A stretch of DNA of 64,000 nucleotides from Tsuneonella deserti (GTDB lineage Bacteria; Pseudomonadota; Alphaproteobacteria; Sphingomonadales; Sphingomonadaceae), in assembly GCF_014644315.1 (NCBI RefSeq), contig NZ_BMKL01000001.1, positions 507,001 through 571,000 of the forward strand, read 5' to 3'. The notes under the pieces were generated by a model that searched no databases, had not been told where the DNA came from, and saw nothing but the letters and a program-made list of their open reading frames with translations. Shown piece by piece: positions 17,466 to 26,850 of this stretch (position 1 is the stretch's first letter; each line of letters opens with the position of its first letter). The position numbers were made by a program, and so were the translations under genes.

Positions 17466-18760
17466 CCCAGCGTGCGCGCCAGGTCCTGCCGGAACGAAGG
17501 GTGCGCGATCTCGATCAGCGCCTCGGCGCGCTCGCGCAGGGATTTGCCCTTCAGGTCGGTCCAGCCGAATTCGGTGACGACGATTTGCGTGTCGTTGCGC
17601 GGCGTCGTAACCGGCCCGGTCAGCTGCGGGACGATGCGCGAAACCGTGCCGTCCTTCGCGGTCGAGGGGCAGCAGATGATCGACTTCCCGCCTGCCGATG
17701 CCGCGGCGCCCCGCACGAAGTCGAGCTGCCCGCCCGATCCGCTGTACTGCCGGCCGGTTACGTGTTCGGAATTGCACGCGCCGCTGAGATCGACCTGCAA
17801 CGTCGCGTTGACCGAGACGACTCCCGGATTCTTGGCGATGTGGCGCGGGTCGTTGACGATGTTGACCGGCGCGGCGTGGAAGGACGGATTATCGTCGAGC
17901 AACTCGTAAAGCGCCGCGTCTCCCATCGCGAAAGTGAACACGCTGCGTCCCGGATAAGTGACCTTTCGCCAGTTTGTGACCGCTCCCGAACGGACCAGCG
18001 CCGCAAGGCCGGGCGCCAGCAATTCGGTATGGATGCCGAGATCGCGCCTGTCCTGCAGCAGGGCGCAGACCGCGTCGGGGATGCCGCCGATGCCCATCTG
18101 CAGGCACGCGCCATCCCCGATCATCCCGGCAACGGTCTGTGCGATGGCGCTTTCTTCCGGGGAGGGCTGGCGCGCTTCGATTTCGGCTAGCGGAATCGAA
18201 TGCTCCACGATCGCATCGACTTCGGAGATGTGCAGCATCGCGTCGCCGAACACGCGCGGCATGTGGGGGTTGACCTCGACGATCAGCCGCTTCGCGCTGC
18301 GGGCGGCGGTAGAGCCGTAATCGTTGCCGACCCCGAAGGTGAACCAGCCGTGCCGGTCCATTGGCGATACGGTGACGATGAACGTATCGAGCGGCACCCG
18401 CTCGCTGAGCAGACGGGGCGCTTCGCTGAAGGCGACCGGGACGAATTCGATCGGAGGGGCTTCTCCGCGTGCCTCCGCCTCGCGCATGATTGCCCGCTCC
18501 ACGCGCGAGAGGAACATGCAATGCGGGCTGATCCGGTCGAGCAGGTCGTAACGCAGCACCGTCCGCGCCGCATGGTCGAGCGAATGGAAATACCATAGCT
18601 TGAGATCAGCGACTGCCCCGGCTTCGACCCGGTTGGCGAGCGCCTGAAGAAGCGCAGGTGGCTCGGCCACCGCCATGCCCATCGCGATGTGCGCGCCCGA
18701 GGGGATCGCGGTGACGGCCTCCTCGGCGGTGACGAGCTTCAGGCGGTATTCCTCGTTCAT
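17462..18760 (-). CDS. Acetyl-CoA hydrolase/CoA-transferase family protein
   Basis: A 432-residue protein of the acetyl-CoA hydrolase/4-hydroxybutyrate CoA-transferase family, which moves CoA between acyl groups through a glutamyl thioester. The family motifs LQMGIGGIPDAVCALL, LGIHTELL (holding the probable catalytic Glu) and the C-terminal block VVTEFGWTDLKGKSLRERAE with IAHPSFR are present. The start at 18760 gives MNEEYRLKLVTAEEAV; a Met 12 codons upstream is possible but less family-like. It is coupled to the downstream P-type ATPase by ATGA. The substrate (acetate, succinate or a hydroxyacid) cannot be told from sequence. Confidence 0.88.
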   Translation of the reverse strand: MNEEYRLKLVTAEEAVTAIPSGAHIAMGMAVAEPPALLQALANRVEAGAVADLKLWYFHSLDHAARTVLRYDLLDRISPHCMFLSRVERAIMREAEARGEAPPIEFVPVAFSEAPRLLSERVPLDTFIVTVSPMDRHGWFTFGVGNDYGSTAARSAKRLIVEVNPHMPRVFGDAMLHISEVDAIVEHSIPLAEIEARQPSPEESAIAQTVAGMIGDGACLQMGIGGIPDAVCALLQDRRDLGIHTELLAPGLAALVRSGAVTNWRKVTYPGRSVFTFAMGDAALYELLDDNPSFHAAPVNIVNDPRHIAKNPGVVSVNATLQVDLSGACNSEHVTGRQYSGSGGQLDFVRGAAASAGGKSIICCPSTAKDGTVSRIVPQLTGPVTTPRNDTQIVVTEFGWTDLKGKSLRERAEALIEIAHPSFRQDLARTLG

Positions 18761-18915
18761 GAGCAGTCCGGTGGGCCCTCCCGCATCGCCGCGCACTGGG
18801 GAACTCTACTTAAGGCAGACGCGGCAGGACAGGGGCGTCCGTATCATTCCCGATGGGGGGAGGCTGCGGCCCGTTCTATCGGCGGACGATGGATACGGAT
18901 TTCGGGAGCCATTCG

Positions 18916-19680
18916 ATGAACGTGCAGTCATGCGGGCAATTGCGTATCGTCATCACAGGCGGAGCCCGCGGCATCGGGGCGGCCACGGTTCGCCTGCTGG
19001 CCGAGGGCGGAGCGAAAGTTCTGGTCTGCGACGTGCTCGACGGCGAGGGCGAACAGCTTGCAGCCGACCTGGGAGACAATGTCCTTTACCGCCATCTTGA
19101 CGTCACCAGCGAGAGCGAGTGGGCGCCGGCCGTGGCGTTCGCGCAGGAGCGGTTCGGATCGCTGAATGCGCTGTTCAACAATGCCGGCGTGCTCGGGCTG
19201 GGCAGCGTGGCCGAGTGCAGCGCGGCAGATTTCCGCCGCATCGTTGAAATCAACCTCGTCGGCGCATTCCTCGGCATCCGCGCCTGCGCCCCCGCGCTGA
19301 AGGAGGCAGGCGGCGGAGTGATCGTGAACACCTCGTCGATCGCGGGACTGCAGGGCTATGCCAACCTTGCGCCCTACGTGACGAGCAAATGGGGTCTGCG
19401 CGGGCTCACCAAGGCTGCTGCGCTCGATCTCGCAGCCGATGGGATCCGCGTGCTGTCGCTGCACCCGGGGCCGATCCATACGCCGATGACTGCGAACATG
19501 CCCGAGGAAGTCGCCGCCGCGCAGCCTATTCCCCGCTTTGGCGAGCCCGAGGAGGTCGCCCGGATGGTGCGCTTCATGTTGACCGAGGCCACGTATTCGA
19601 CCGGCAGCGAGTTCGTAGTCGACGGCGGGGCGGTAAGCGGTCAGGTGCTCGCGCTCGAGCGAAACGGCGGCGGTCGGTAG
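18916..19680 (+). CDS. Short-chain dehydrogenase/reductase (classical SDR)
   Basis: A 254-residue NAD(P)-dependent oxidoreductase. The cofactor motif TGGARGIG is at 14-21, the structural NNAG motif at 88-91, catalytic Ser140/141 in NTSS, and Tyr154-x3-Lys158 in YVTSK. HPGPIHTPM and the terminal DGGAVSGQ complete the classical SDR pattern, close to 3-alpha(20-beta)-hydroxysteroid dehydrogenase-like enzymes. Asp39 after strand 2 (VCDV) favours NAD over NADP. The start at 18916 has GGGAG at good spacing; ATG 18889 is an alternative. It is divergent from the CoA-transferase across 155 bp and followed after 21 bp by the beta-CASP gene, possibly in one transcript. Confidence 0.9.
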   Translation: MNVQSCGQLRIVITGGARGIGAATVRLLAEGGAKVLVCDVLDGEGEQLAADLGDNVLYRHLDVTSESEWAPAVAFAQERFGSLNALFNNAGVLGLGSVAECSAADFRRIVEINLVGAFLGIRACAPALKEAGGGVIVNTSSIAGLQGYANLAPYVTSKWGLRGLTKAAALDLAADGIRVLSLHPGPIHTPMTANMPEEVAAAQPIPRFGEPEEVARMVRFMLTEATYSTGSEFVVDGGAVSGQVLALERNGGGR

Positions 19681-19701
19681 CTTTCACCAGGACCATAGAG
19701 G

Positions 19702-21293
19702 ATGACCCTTTCCCTTGCCGTTCACGGCGCCGCCCGGACCGTAACCGGCTCCTGCATCGAACTCATCGCAGGAAAGTCACGCATCTTGCTGGAATGCGGC
19801 CTGTTCCAGGGCTCGCGCTCGCTGGAAGCGCTCAACCATGAACCGTTCGATTTCGATCTGAAAGGCATCGACGCCGTGGTGCTGAGCCACGCCCATATCG
19901 ATCATAGCGGCCTCCTGCCGCGGCTGGTGGCGGAAGGCTTCACCGGTGCGATCTGGTGCACCGTGCAGACCGCCGACCTGCTCGAATTCATGCTCGCCGA
20001 TGCCGGGCGCATCCAGGAGTACGAAGCCGAGCGGCGCAACCGCCGCCGCGACCGGGCCGGGGAGACTCCGTTCGAGCCGATCTATACCGAGGAAGACGCG
20101 CTGGCTGCCTGGCGCGCCGCGCGCCCCGTGGCGCTGGAGGAATGGTTCGAACCCGCCCCCGGTTTCCGCGTGCGCCTGTGGAACGCGGGCCATATTCTCG
20201 GCTCCGCATCGGTCGAGGTGGAAGCGGAAGGCGTGCGCCTGCTCTATTCGGGCGATCTGGGGCCGGAGAACAAGGCGTTCCATGCGCATCCTGCATCCCC
20301 GGCCGGATTCGATTTCGTCATCTGCGAAGCCACTTACGGCGACCGGATGCGCGAGCGCGTATCCATTGAGGATCGGCGGCGGCTGCTCGAAGGCGAAATC
20401 CTCGCCGCCCGCGCACGTGGCGGCAACCTGGTGATCCCCAGCTTCGCGCTGGAGCGCACCCAGGAACTCCTGCTCGACATCGCCACCCTGTCGAGCAGCC
20501 AGCGGATCGGGCAAGCGATGGTGTTCGTCGATTCCCCGCTCGCCAACCGGGCCACCGACGTGTTCCGCAAGTACGCCAGTGAGCTGGAGGACACGGGCGG
20601 GCGCGACATCTTCGGCCATCCATCGATCCGTTACGTGAATGACGTCGCCGAATCGATGCGGCTCAACACCCTCTCGGGCGCGATCATCCTCGCCGCCTCT
20701 GGCATGTGCGAGGCGGGGCGCATCCGCCATCATCTGTTCTACAATCTGCCGCGGCCGGATTCGACGATCCTGTTCGTGGGCTTCCAGGCCGAAGGTTCGC
20801 TCGGCCGGGTGATCCTCGAGGGAGCAAAGCGCGTGCGCATCTCGGGCCGCGACGTGCGCGTGCGGGCACAGGTGCGCCAGATCGACAGTTACTCGGCCCA
20901 CGCCGACCAGGCAGGGCTGCTCGATTGGCTGCAACAGCGCATCCCGATCGCGGGCAGCCTGTTCCTCGACCACGGCGAAAGCGCTTCTCTCGAAGCCTTG
21001 CGGCGCGAGGCGCAGAGCCGCGGTGTCGCACAGTCCATCATCATCCCGGAGAGTTGGGCGAGCGGTACGAGCTCCGACCCGGGGAACCCGCGCGGCGCAC
21101 GAAGACGGGCCTGCCCGAGCGCCAGCAGGCGGTCGGGCGCGATTGGCAGAACAGCTATGCCGATCTCGCCGCGAACCTGAAGTCGCGGCTGGCGTCGATC
21201 CGCGATGCCAAGGCGCGCCAGAAGGCGATCGCAGAGATGCAGAAGGTGCTCGACAGCTACACCGAGTTCAGAAACGGCAGGAAGAAGGCTTGA
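19702..21293 (+). CDS. MBL-fold beta-CASP RNase family protein, with apparent frameshift near the C-terminus
   Basis: A metallo-beta-lactamase fold hydrolase of the beta-CASP RNA-processing group. It has HAHIDH (His63, His65, Asp67, His68), the beta-CASP block SFALERTQELL, ASGMCEAGRIRHHL and the late SYSAHAD motif, so the active site is intact. As read, the frame runs to a stop at 21180 (492 residues) with a low-complexity tail after residue 450. From about 21051 the other frame (stop at 21293) encodes LGERYELRPGEPARRTKT and then GRDWQNSYADLAANLKSRL, which looks like the genuine family C-terminus. Skipping two bases (AG) or stepping back one base in the GGAGAGTTG stretch at 21048-21056 restores a product of about 529 residues. 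This could be a sequencing error, a real mutation or recoding. The end given is that of the restored gene. Confidence 0.85.
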
Positions 21294-21299
21294 GACCCG

Positions 21300-22208
21300 T
21301 CAATCGCCTGCGCCGGATATCGGACCGAGCGCCCGCGCGATACCTTCGGCGAGTGCGGACGAGACGTCTATCGCATTGCTAGGGTGCGCGATCGTATTGG
21401 TGCTGACGACCCGCCCAGCGCCTGCGGCCCGGAGTTCCTCGTAGCTCTCGCCGGCAAAAATAGGGTGCACCACGGCACAGACCGGGTCGTTGAAGCCTCT
21501 TTCGCGCAGCAGCCGCACCGCCTCGATCAGGGTCTTTCCACTCGAGGCAATGTCATCGACGATTACCGGTGTTCCAGTCGCAAGTTCGTTCAATCCCGCT
21601 GGGTCGATCGTGACCGAGTACGGTCCGCTGCGAACTTTGCGCAGGATGGTCGCGCGGCCTCCGGCGGCCTGTGCGATGCGCCCGGCCCACTGCGCGCTTT
21701 CCTCGTCGGGGCCGACGATCACCGGATTTTCCACCTCACGCGCGACCCAGCCCGCAATTGCCTCGCTCGCGCTCACCGCGACGGCAGGTATCGAATAGAC
21801 CCCCGCAAGATCGGGCAGGCGGTGGAGGTGCGGGTCGGTCGTCACCAACCAGTCGAACCGCGCGGACAAGACCTCGCCGAAGATCGCCGCGCTCACCGCT
21901 TCGCCCGCCCTGAAGGCAATATCCTGCCGCATGTAGGCTAGATAGGGCGCGACCAGCCCGACCGAGCGGGCGCCCTGCTGCCGCGCGGCGCCGGCGGCCA
22001 GCAGCAGCGGCACGAGCTTGGCGTCAGGGCGGTCGAGGCTGCACAACAGCGCGACGTCCCGGCCCTCCACCGGGGATAGCAGCCGGACATGAGACTCCCC
22101 GTCCGGGAAATGCGACAGCGCCAGTTCGCCCAGCGCGTCAGCGGTGTGCCCCACCAAAGCCGTAGCAAGGCCGGGCGCGGCGGACAGCTCGAACAGCAGC
22201 ATCGTCAT
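21300..22208 (-). CDS. Ribose-phosphate pyrophosphokinase-like protein (PRPP synthetase family)
   Basis: A 302-residue protein of the PRPP synthetase family, which transfers pyrophosphate from ATP to ribose 5-phosphate. Motifs are HFPDGESHVRL near residue 33, PYLAYMRQDIAFRAGEAVSA, TTDPHLHR in place of the usual DLHxxQ, and the PRPP-binding loop VIVDDIASSGKTL. The divergence of the DLH motif and the PYLAYxRQD form recall archaeal Prs rather than the housekeeping bacterial enzyme, so this is probably a specialised paralogue. Its ATG overlaps the phosphorylase stop as ATGA. It is the last gene of a five-gene coupled operon and converges on the beta-CASP RNase. Confidence 0.88.
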   Translation of the reverse strand: MTMLLFELSAAPGLATALVGHTADALGELALSHFPDGESHVRLLSPVEGRDVALLCSLDRPDAKLVPLLLAAGAARQQGARSVGLVAPYLAYMRQDIAFRAGEAVSAAIFGEVLSARFDWLVTTDPHLHRLPDLAGVYSIPAVAVSASEAIAGWVAREVENPVIVGPDEESAQWAGRIAQAAGGRATILRKVRSGPYSVTIDPAGLNELATGTPVIVDDIASSGKTLIEAVRLLRERGFNDPVCAVVHPIFAGESYEELRAAGAGRVVSTNTIAHPSNAIDVSSALAEGIARALGPISGAGD

Positions 22209-23722
22209 GCTTCTGTAAGTTGCAGGATGCGCGCGTTCGCGGCGGCGAATTCGAGCGCGTAGGCCAGTTCGCCCGGTGTTTCCGCGTGAACCGTGAGCAG
22301 CGGCTGGCCCCTGGAGATTTCGTCACCCAGCTTGACGTGGATGCGCACGCCCGCCGAAGCGGCGGCAGGCGCTCCTGCGAGCTTGGCCAGCTTGGCCAGA
22401 AGGCGGTTGTCGATCGACGCGAGCCGGCCCGCCTCCGGGGCGACAAGATCGTGGCGGAGCGGGGCGACCGGCGGCTCGCGGAAGCCCCCTTGCGCGGCGC
22501 AGATGGCAAGGAATTTGCGCAGCGCGCGTCCATCGTCGAGGATGGACGCGGCAAGCGTCTGCCCGGCTCCCTGTTCTGCCGCGCCGCCCAGCTCCAGCAA
22601 TTCGCCTGCCAGAAGGAGCGCACGCGTGCGCAGGTCGGCCGGAGCGGAGTTCTCGCAGCGCAGTACCGCCAACACGTCGTGCGCCTCCAGCGCAGGGCCA
22701 ATCCCGTTGCCGACCGGCTGCGAACCGTCTGTGACGATCGGCCGCACATCGAGCCCCACTTCCTTGCCGACCAGCGTGAGGAATTCGCTCAGCTGGCTCG
22801 CGTCTTGTGGGCTGCGGACCTTTGCGGTGGGGCCGACGGGAAGGTCGATCAGCACGTGGGTGGATCCCGCCGCCAGCTTCTTCGACAGCACCGAGGCGAC
22901 GAGCTGGGCCGAACTGTCGAGCCCGACAGCGCGTTCGACGCGGATGATGATGTCGTCCGCCGGGCTGAGGCCGACATTGCTGCCCCAGACGACGCATCCT
23001 CCCTCGCGCTCGACGACCTTGCGCATTGCGGCAATGTCGAGATTGACCGGCGCCATCGTCTCCATCGTGTCGGCCGTGCCGGCCGGCGAGGTGATCGCGC
23101 GGGAGGAGGTCTTGGGTATGGTCAGGCCTGCCGCGGCGGCTATGGCCACGAGCAACGGGCTGGTCCGGTTGGCGGGCAGTCCCCCCACGCAGTGCTTGTC
23201 GACGATCTGGCGGCCGGGCCAGGTCAGGCCCTCGCCCACTTCCACCATTGCCCGGGTCAGCGTGACCATCTCCCCGAAATCGGCCTGGTGGCTGGAGAAG
23301 GCGGTGATGAAGGTCGCCAGCTCGACATCGGAATAGCGTTCGGTGGCGACGTCGCGGATGATCGACCGGATCTGGTCATCGTCCAGCCGGTGACCGTACA
23401 CTTTGGCCCGCACCGCGCTCATCGAGGCCACCGGAAGCGGATGGCGCAGATTTACCGGCGTGCCGTCCGGAACGTCCAGGTGTGACCATACATCTTCCGA
23501 CAGCCCGACCTCGTGCTCCCCGATAAGGCCGTCCGACACCTGGTACATCGTCGCAAGCGCGCTGCGTCCGCCGGCCACCAGTTCCACTTGCGCCCGTGCG
23601 GTGAAGCCCACTGATCGCGCGATGGGACAGTCGGCATGGAGCAGCACGATGGGCTCCTGCTGTGTTTCGAGCCGCAGACGGCGCGTGCGCAGCACCACCG
23701 AGGATTGAACCGCGTCATGCAT
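22205..23722 (-). CDS. Thymidine/AMP phosphorylase family protein (archaeal-type, long form)
   Basis: A 505-residue member of the pyrimidine nucleoside phosphorylase superfamily. It is longer than bacterial DeoA (about 440) because of an N-terminal domain of about 85 residues, as in the archaeal AMP phosphorylase group, which converts NMP plus phosphate to base plus ribose 1,5-bisphosphate. The signature KTSSRAITSPAGTADTME, the loop KHCVGGLPANRTSPLLVAIA and DDIIIRVER fit that subgroup. The C-terminal part (HVKLGDEISRGQPLLTVHA) is the usual phosphorylase domain. The start at 23722 has GGAAGGA 8 bp upstream. It overlaps the ATPase gene by 8 nt and the Prs gene by 4 nt. Whether the substrate is NMP or nucleoside needs assay. 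Confidence 0.88.
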   Translation of the reverse strand: MHDAVQSSVVLRTRRLRLETQQEPIVLLHADCPIARSVGFTARAQVELVAGGRSALATMYQVSDGLIGEHEVGLSEDVWSHLDVPDGTPVNLRHPLPVASMSAVRAKVYGHRLDDDQIRSIIRDVATERYSDVELATFITAFSSHQADFGEMVTLTRAMVEVGEGLTWPGRQIVDKHCVGGLPANRTSPLLVAIAAAAGLTIPKTSSRAITSPAGTADTMETMAPVNLDIAAMRKVVEREGGCVVWGSNVGLSPADDIIIRVERAVGLDSSAQLVASVLSKKLAAGSTHVLIDLPVGPTAKVRSPQDASQLSEFLTLVGKEVGLDVRPIVTDGSQPVGNGIGPALEAHDVLAVLRCENSAPADLRTRALLLAGELLELGGAAEQGAGQTLAASILDDGRALRKFLAICAAQGGFREPPVAPLRHDLVAPEAGRLASIDNRLLAKLAKLAGAPAAASAGVRIHVKLGDEISRGQPLLTVHAETPGELAYALEFAAANARILQLTEA

Positions 23723-24401
23723 GGACGATCCTTCCATCGAGCAACTCGATCCGCCGCGGGCACTGCGCGGCGATGTGCGCGTCGTGCGTCGAGATAAGGA
23801 AGCTGCTGGAAAGGCTGTCGTTTATCGAACGGATGAGGGCCATGACCTCGTCGGCGGTCTGGCGGTCGAGATTTCCCGTCGGTTCATCCGCCAGCACCAG
23901 CACCGGGTCGTTGATCAGCGCGCGCGCGACCGCGACGCGCTGGCGCTGTCCCCCTGACATGGCCGCAGGCCGGAAATCGCGCCTTTCGGCCAGACCCATC
24001 GCGTCGAGCAGCTCGCCAGCCTTCGATCGCATCGGCGCGGTCTCGCGCCCGGCGGCGGCCGCGGCGGGCATCATCACGTTCTCGATTGCGGAGAGGTCGG
24101 GCAGGAGGTGATGGAACTGGAACACGAAGCCCAGGTACTTGCTGCGAAATTCGGTCCGCTCCGCTTCGCTGGCCTGCATTAGGTCGGTCCCGAGCATTTC
24201 GTGGCTTCCCCCTGAAGCGCGCATCAGGGTGCCGAGGATCGACAGCAGCGTGCTTTTGCCTGAGCCGGAGGGACCGAGAAGCGCGGCCATCTCCCCTTCC
24301 GCGAGCTGCAGGTCGATGCCCTTGAGCACCAGCGTCTCGGCTTCGCCATCGCCGAAGCTCTTGGTGAGCCCGCTCACGGTGAGGATGGTCCCGGCGCTCA
24401 C
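23715..24401 (-). CDS. ABC transporter ATP-binding protein (MacB/LolD type)
   Basis: A 228-residue ATPase with Walker [11 protein letters not shown]-loop FVFQFHHLLPDLSAIENVMMP, signature [15 protein letters not shown] and Walker B VLVLADEPTGNLD. The Q-loop text is typical of the MacB/LolD/FtsE group that works with FtsX-type permeases in mechanotransmission or lipoprotein release. Translation starts with GTG at 24401, which overlaps the permease stop as GTGA. Its partner is the permease at 24398. Confidence 0.92.
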   Translation of the reverse strand: MSAGTILTVSGLTKSFGDGEAETLVLKGIDLQLAEGEMAALLGPSGSGKSTLLSILGTLMRASGGSHEMLGTDLMQASEAERTEFRSKYLGFVFQFHHLLPDLSAIENVMMPAAAAAGRETAPMRSKAGELLDAMGLAERRDFRPAAMSGGQRQRVAVARALINDPVLVLADEPTGNLDRQTADEVMALIRSINDSLSSSFLISTHDAHIAAQCPRRIELLDGRIVHA

Positions 24402-25603
24402 GTGCCGATCGCCTGCACCGGATCGATCCGAGCGGCGTTGCGCGCGGGGAGGATCGAGGCGAGGACCGCTGCCAAGGTGGTCAGGCCGATGGCGAGCAGA
24501 AAATCGCCTTGGCCGCGATCGATCGGCAGCCCGCCGCTGGCGACTTCGGTGACAGGCGGAAGCGGGAGCAGCGCAAGCCAGGCCGCCAGCGCCCCGAACA
24601 GCGCTCCGACCAGGCCGATCAGCGTTCCCTCGAAAACGAAAATCGAGACGACCAGGCTCCGGCTGGCGCCCATTGCCCGCATGATGCCGATTTCCGCCTG
24701 CCGCCTGACGATCGACAGCAGCATCGCGCTGGCGATGCCGACCACGATGGTGACCAGCGAAAACGCCTTGATGATCGTCCCGGTGCGCGCTTGCGCATCG
24801 AGACCTTCGAACAGCTGGCTGTTGTCCTCTGTCCAGGCCGTAGCCTTGAGCCCGGTCGAACGGCGCAGGCGTTCGGCGACGGCAGGCGCGGCGGTCGCCG
24901 GCGCGACCTTGATTTCGATGCGGGAGATGCCGGTCGAAAGGTCGAACAACGCTCGCGCGGCGGTGAAGTTCATGTACACCGCCTGCCGGTCCGCGCTGGC
25001 GATGCCGAGGGCGAAGATCCCGCCGATGCGGAAGCTTCGCGCGCGGCCACGGTCGGAATTCAGCCGCACCACCTGCCCGACGCGCAACCCCAGATCGCTG
25101 GCAAGGCGGCTGCCGATAAGGATGCCGTCCGCCGGGAGATTGCCACTGCCCTCGACTATCGCGTCCCCGATGTCGGCAATGACGGAAAGCTTGCCCGGCA
25201 TCACCCCGATCACCCCGACGGGGGCAACTGCCTGTCCGCGCTCGACAAAAGCCGATCCGCGTATCTGCGGGGAAACCGCGGTCACCCCGGCGGTCTGCTC
25301 GATGATCGGCACGGCTGGCTGCCAGATGGCAATCTGCTCGCGCCGGCCGAGGTCCTTCTGCACCGCTACGTGGCTCTGCGCCCCCGCAACGAGCGCTACC
25401 GGATCCCGGTCCGGCATCTCCAGCACGATGTGCGGGATGCTGCCCACCGTTCGCAAGGTGAGCAGCGTCGCCAGGCCGCCGATAAGCGCGCTCATGAAAA
25501 TGAACACGCTGACGCCCAGCGCGACACCAGCCATGAGCAGCGCAGTCTGGCCGGGATGGGACAGCAGGTGGCGCACGGCCAGCTTGGCGGCGTAGCGGTT
25601 CAC
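24398..25603 (-). CDS. ABC transporter permease (MacB/LolC-like, FtsX domain)
   Basis: A 401-residue inner-membrane protein with the four-helix type VII ABC layout: one helix near the N-terminus (HPGQTALLMAGVALGVSVFIF), a large periplasmic MacB-PCD-like domain (about 50-260), and three C-terminal helices in the FtsX domain that include VGIASAMLLSIVRRQAEIGIMRAMGASRSLV. The GTG at 25603 is chosen because it follows the membrane-fusion protein stop by one base and opens a short basic N-terminus; an ATG at 25657 would overlap that gene by 53 nt. The final residues DPVQAIGT are the usual ending of this family. Confidence 0.9.
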   Translation of the reverse strand: MNRYAAKLAVRHLLSHPGQTALLMAGVALGVSVFIFMSALIGGLATLLTLRTVGSIPHIVLEMPDRDPVALVAGAQSHVAVQKDLGRREQIAIWQPAVPIIEQTAGVTAVSPQIRGSAFVERGQAVAPVGVIGVMPGKLSVIADIGDAIVEGSGNLPADGILIGSRLASDLGLRVGQVVRLNSDRGRARSFRIGGIFALGIASADRQAVYMNFTAARALFDLSTGISRIEIKVAPATAAPAVAERLRRSTGLKATAWTEDNSQLFEGLDAQARTGTIIKAFSLVTIVVGIASAMLLSIVRRQAEIGIMRAMGASRSLVVSIFVFEGTLIGLVGALFGALAAWLALLPLPPVTEVASGGLPIDRGQGDFLLAIGLTTLAAVLASILPARNAARIDPVQAIGT

Positions 25604-25604
25604 C

Positions 25605-26660
25605 TCAATCGGCGATCCGCACCCGTTCGCCCGGGCTGGCGGCTTCAGGATCGGCAAGAACGCGCTCGCCCGCCTTGAGCCCGCGTGTCACGACCACTTC
25701 CTCGGCCGGCCAGTCGATGAAGGCGATGGGACGCGTGGTCACGACCCCGTCCTCGTCAACGACCCTTACCGCAGGCGCGCTCCCGGCCTGGACGATGGCG
25801 CTGCGCGGGATTGTAATCGCGTCCTTGCGCCGCTCGATCACGAGATTGACTGTCACGGTGAGGCCCGATGGAGCCTGCAGCGGGTTGTCGGTCAGCGCGA
25901 TCCGCACTTCGCGCGCGCCGGTCGCCGGATCGACTCGCGGCGCGATGGTCAGCACTTGCCCGCGAAATTGGCCGGGTTGTCCGGTAACGTCGATCACTGC
26001 TTCCATGCCGGGGCGGATGTCGGCGGCGTAGATCTCGTCCACTTCGGCGGACACTTCGGGGCTCGCGAGGTCGGCGAGATGGTAGATGACGCTCTCTGGC
26101 CCGACGGTCTGGCCGGGATCCACTGGACGGTCGAGGATCACGCCGGAGAACGGCGCCCGCAGCACCCGCCGGTCGCGCAGTTCGCGGGCCTGGACCACCG
26201 CCGCGCGCCTTCGCTTCAGCTCGCGCTCGCCTTCTACTACCGCGAGCCGCCTGGCCTCGACCTCCCGCTTCGCCGCGAACTGGCCCAGCGCCTCGAAGCG
26301 TGCAAGATCACGCCGGGCCTGTGCCACCGTAGCCTGCTGCGTCTGCACCGAAGCCTCCGCTTCGGCGATCGCAGCCGTCTCCGGGGCGTCGTCGATCCGC
26401 GCCAGGACCTGGCCTTCCGCAACGCGATCGCCCACGTCGAAAGGCAGCAGGACTAGCTCTCCGCCGAGGGAGGGGCGCACGTCGATCTCCAGCCGGGGGC
26501 GAACCCGCCCGTTGACGGCGAGCACCCGCTCGGCTGGACCCCGCTTCACCAGGAGCGCGCGGACCTCCTTGTCCCGCGGGATCAACAGCCAAAATGCCCC
26601 CGCAGCCACGGCCACGGCGACAATCACGACCAGCAATTTGCGCAATACCGCGGTGTTCAT
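25605..26660 (-). CDS. Periplasmic adaptor / membrane-fusion protein (HlyD/MacA-like)
   Basis: A 351-residue protein with a single N-terminal membrane anchor (LLVVIVAVAVAAGAFWLLI), a biotinyl-lipoyl-like half motif (VGDRVAEGQVLARID), a coiled-coil hairpin (about residues 90-165, rich in Ala/Arg/Glu), the second lipoyl half (LRAPFSGVILDRPVDPGQTV) and beta-barrel and membrane-proximal domains. This is the standard adaptor layout for tripartite efflux and MacB-type exporters. It is the first gene of the minus-strand operon and its stop is one base from the permease GTG. The 190-bp gap to the divergent ATPase gene must hold the promoters of both operons. Confidence 0.9.
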   Translation of the reverse strand: MNTAVLRKLLVVIVAVAVAAGAFWLLIPRDKEVRALLVKRGPAERVLAVNGRVRPRLEIDVRPSLGGELVLLPFDVGDRVAEGQVLARIDDAPETAAIAEAEASVQTQQATVAQARRDLARFEALGQFAAKREVEARRLAVVEGERELKRRRAAVVQARELRDRRVLRAPFSGVILDRPVDPGQTVGPESVIYHLADLASPEVSAEVDEIYAADIRPGMEAVIDVTGQPGQFRGQVLTIAPRVDPATGAREVRIALTDNPLQAPSGLTVTVNLVIERRKDAITIPRSAIVQAGSAPAVRVVDEDGVVTTRPIAFIDWPAEEVVVTRGLKAGERVLADPEAASPGERVRIAD

Positions 26661-26850
26661 CCGGCGGCACCTTATCAGGTGGCGGCCATCTCAATAGCGC
26701 AAATTCGCAAACCTCTTCGACCGGGCAGGACCGATTTACGCGGCGGCGGTTGTTTCAGGCTGCCGCCCGCGATGAGACTGGGGGATTCTACTGATTTCCT
26801 CGCGCCCTGCGGAGCTTGAACGTGACCTTCTCGCGAAGGGCAGCCTCTCG

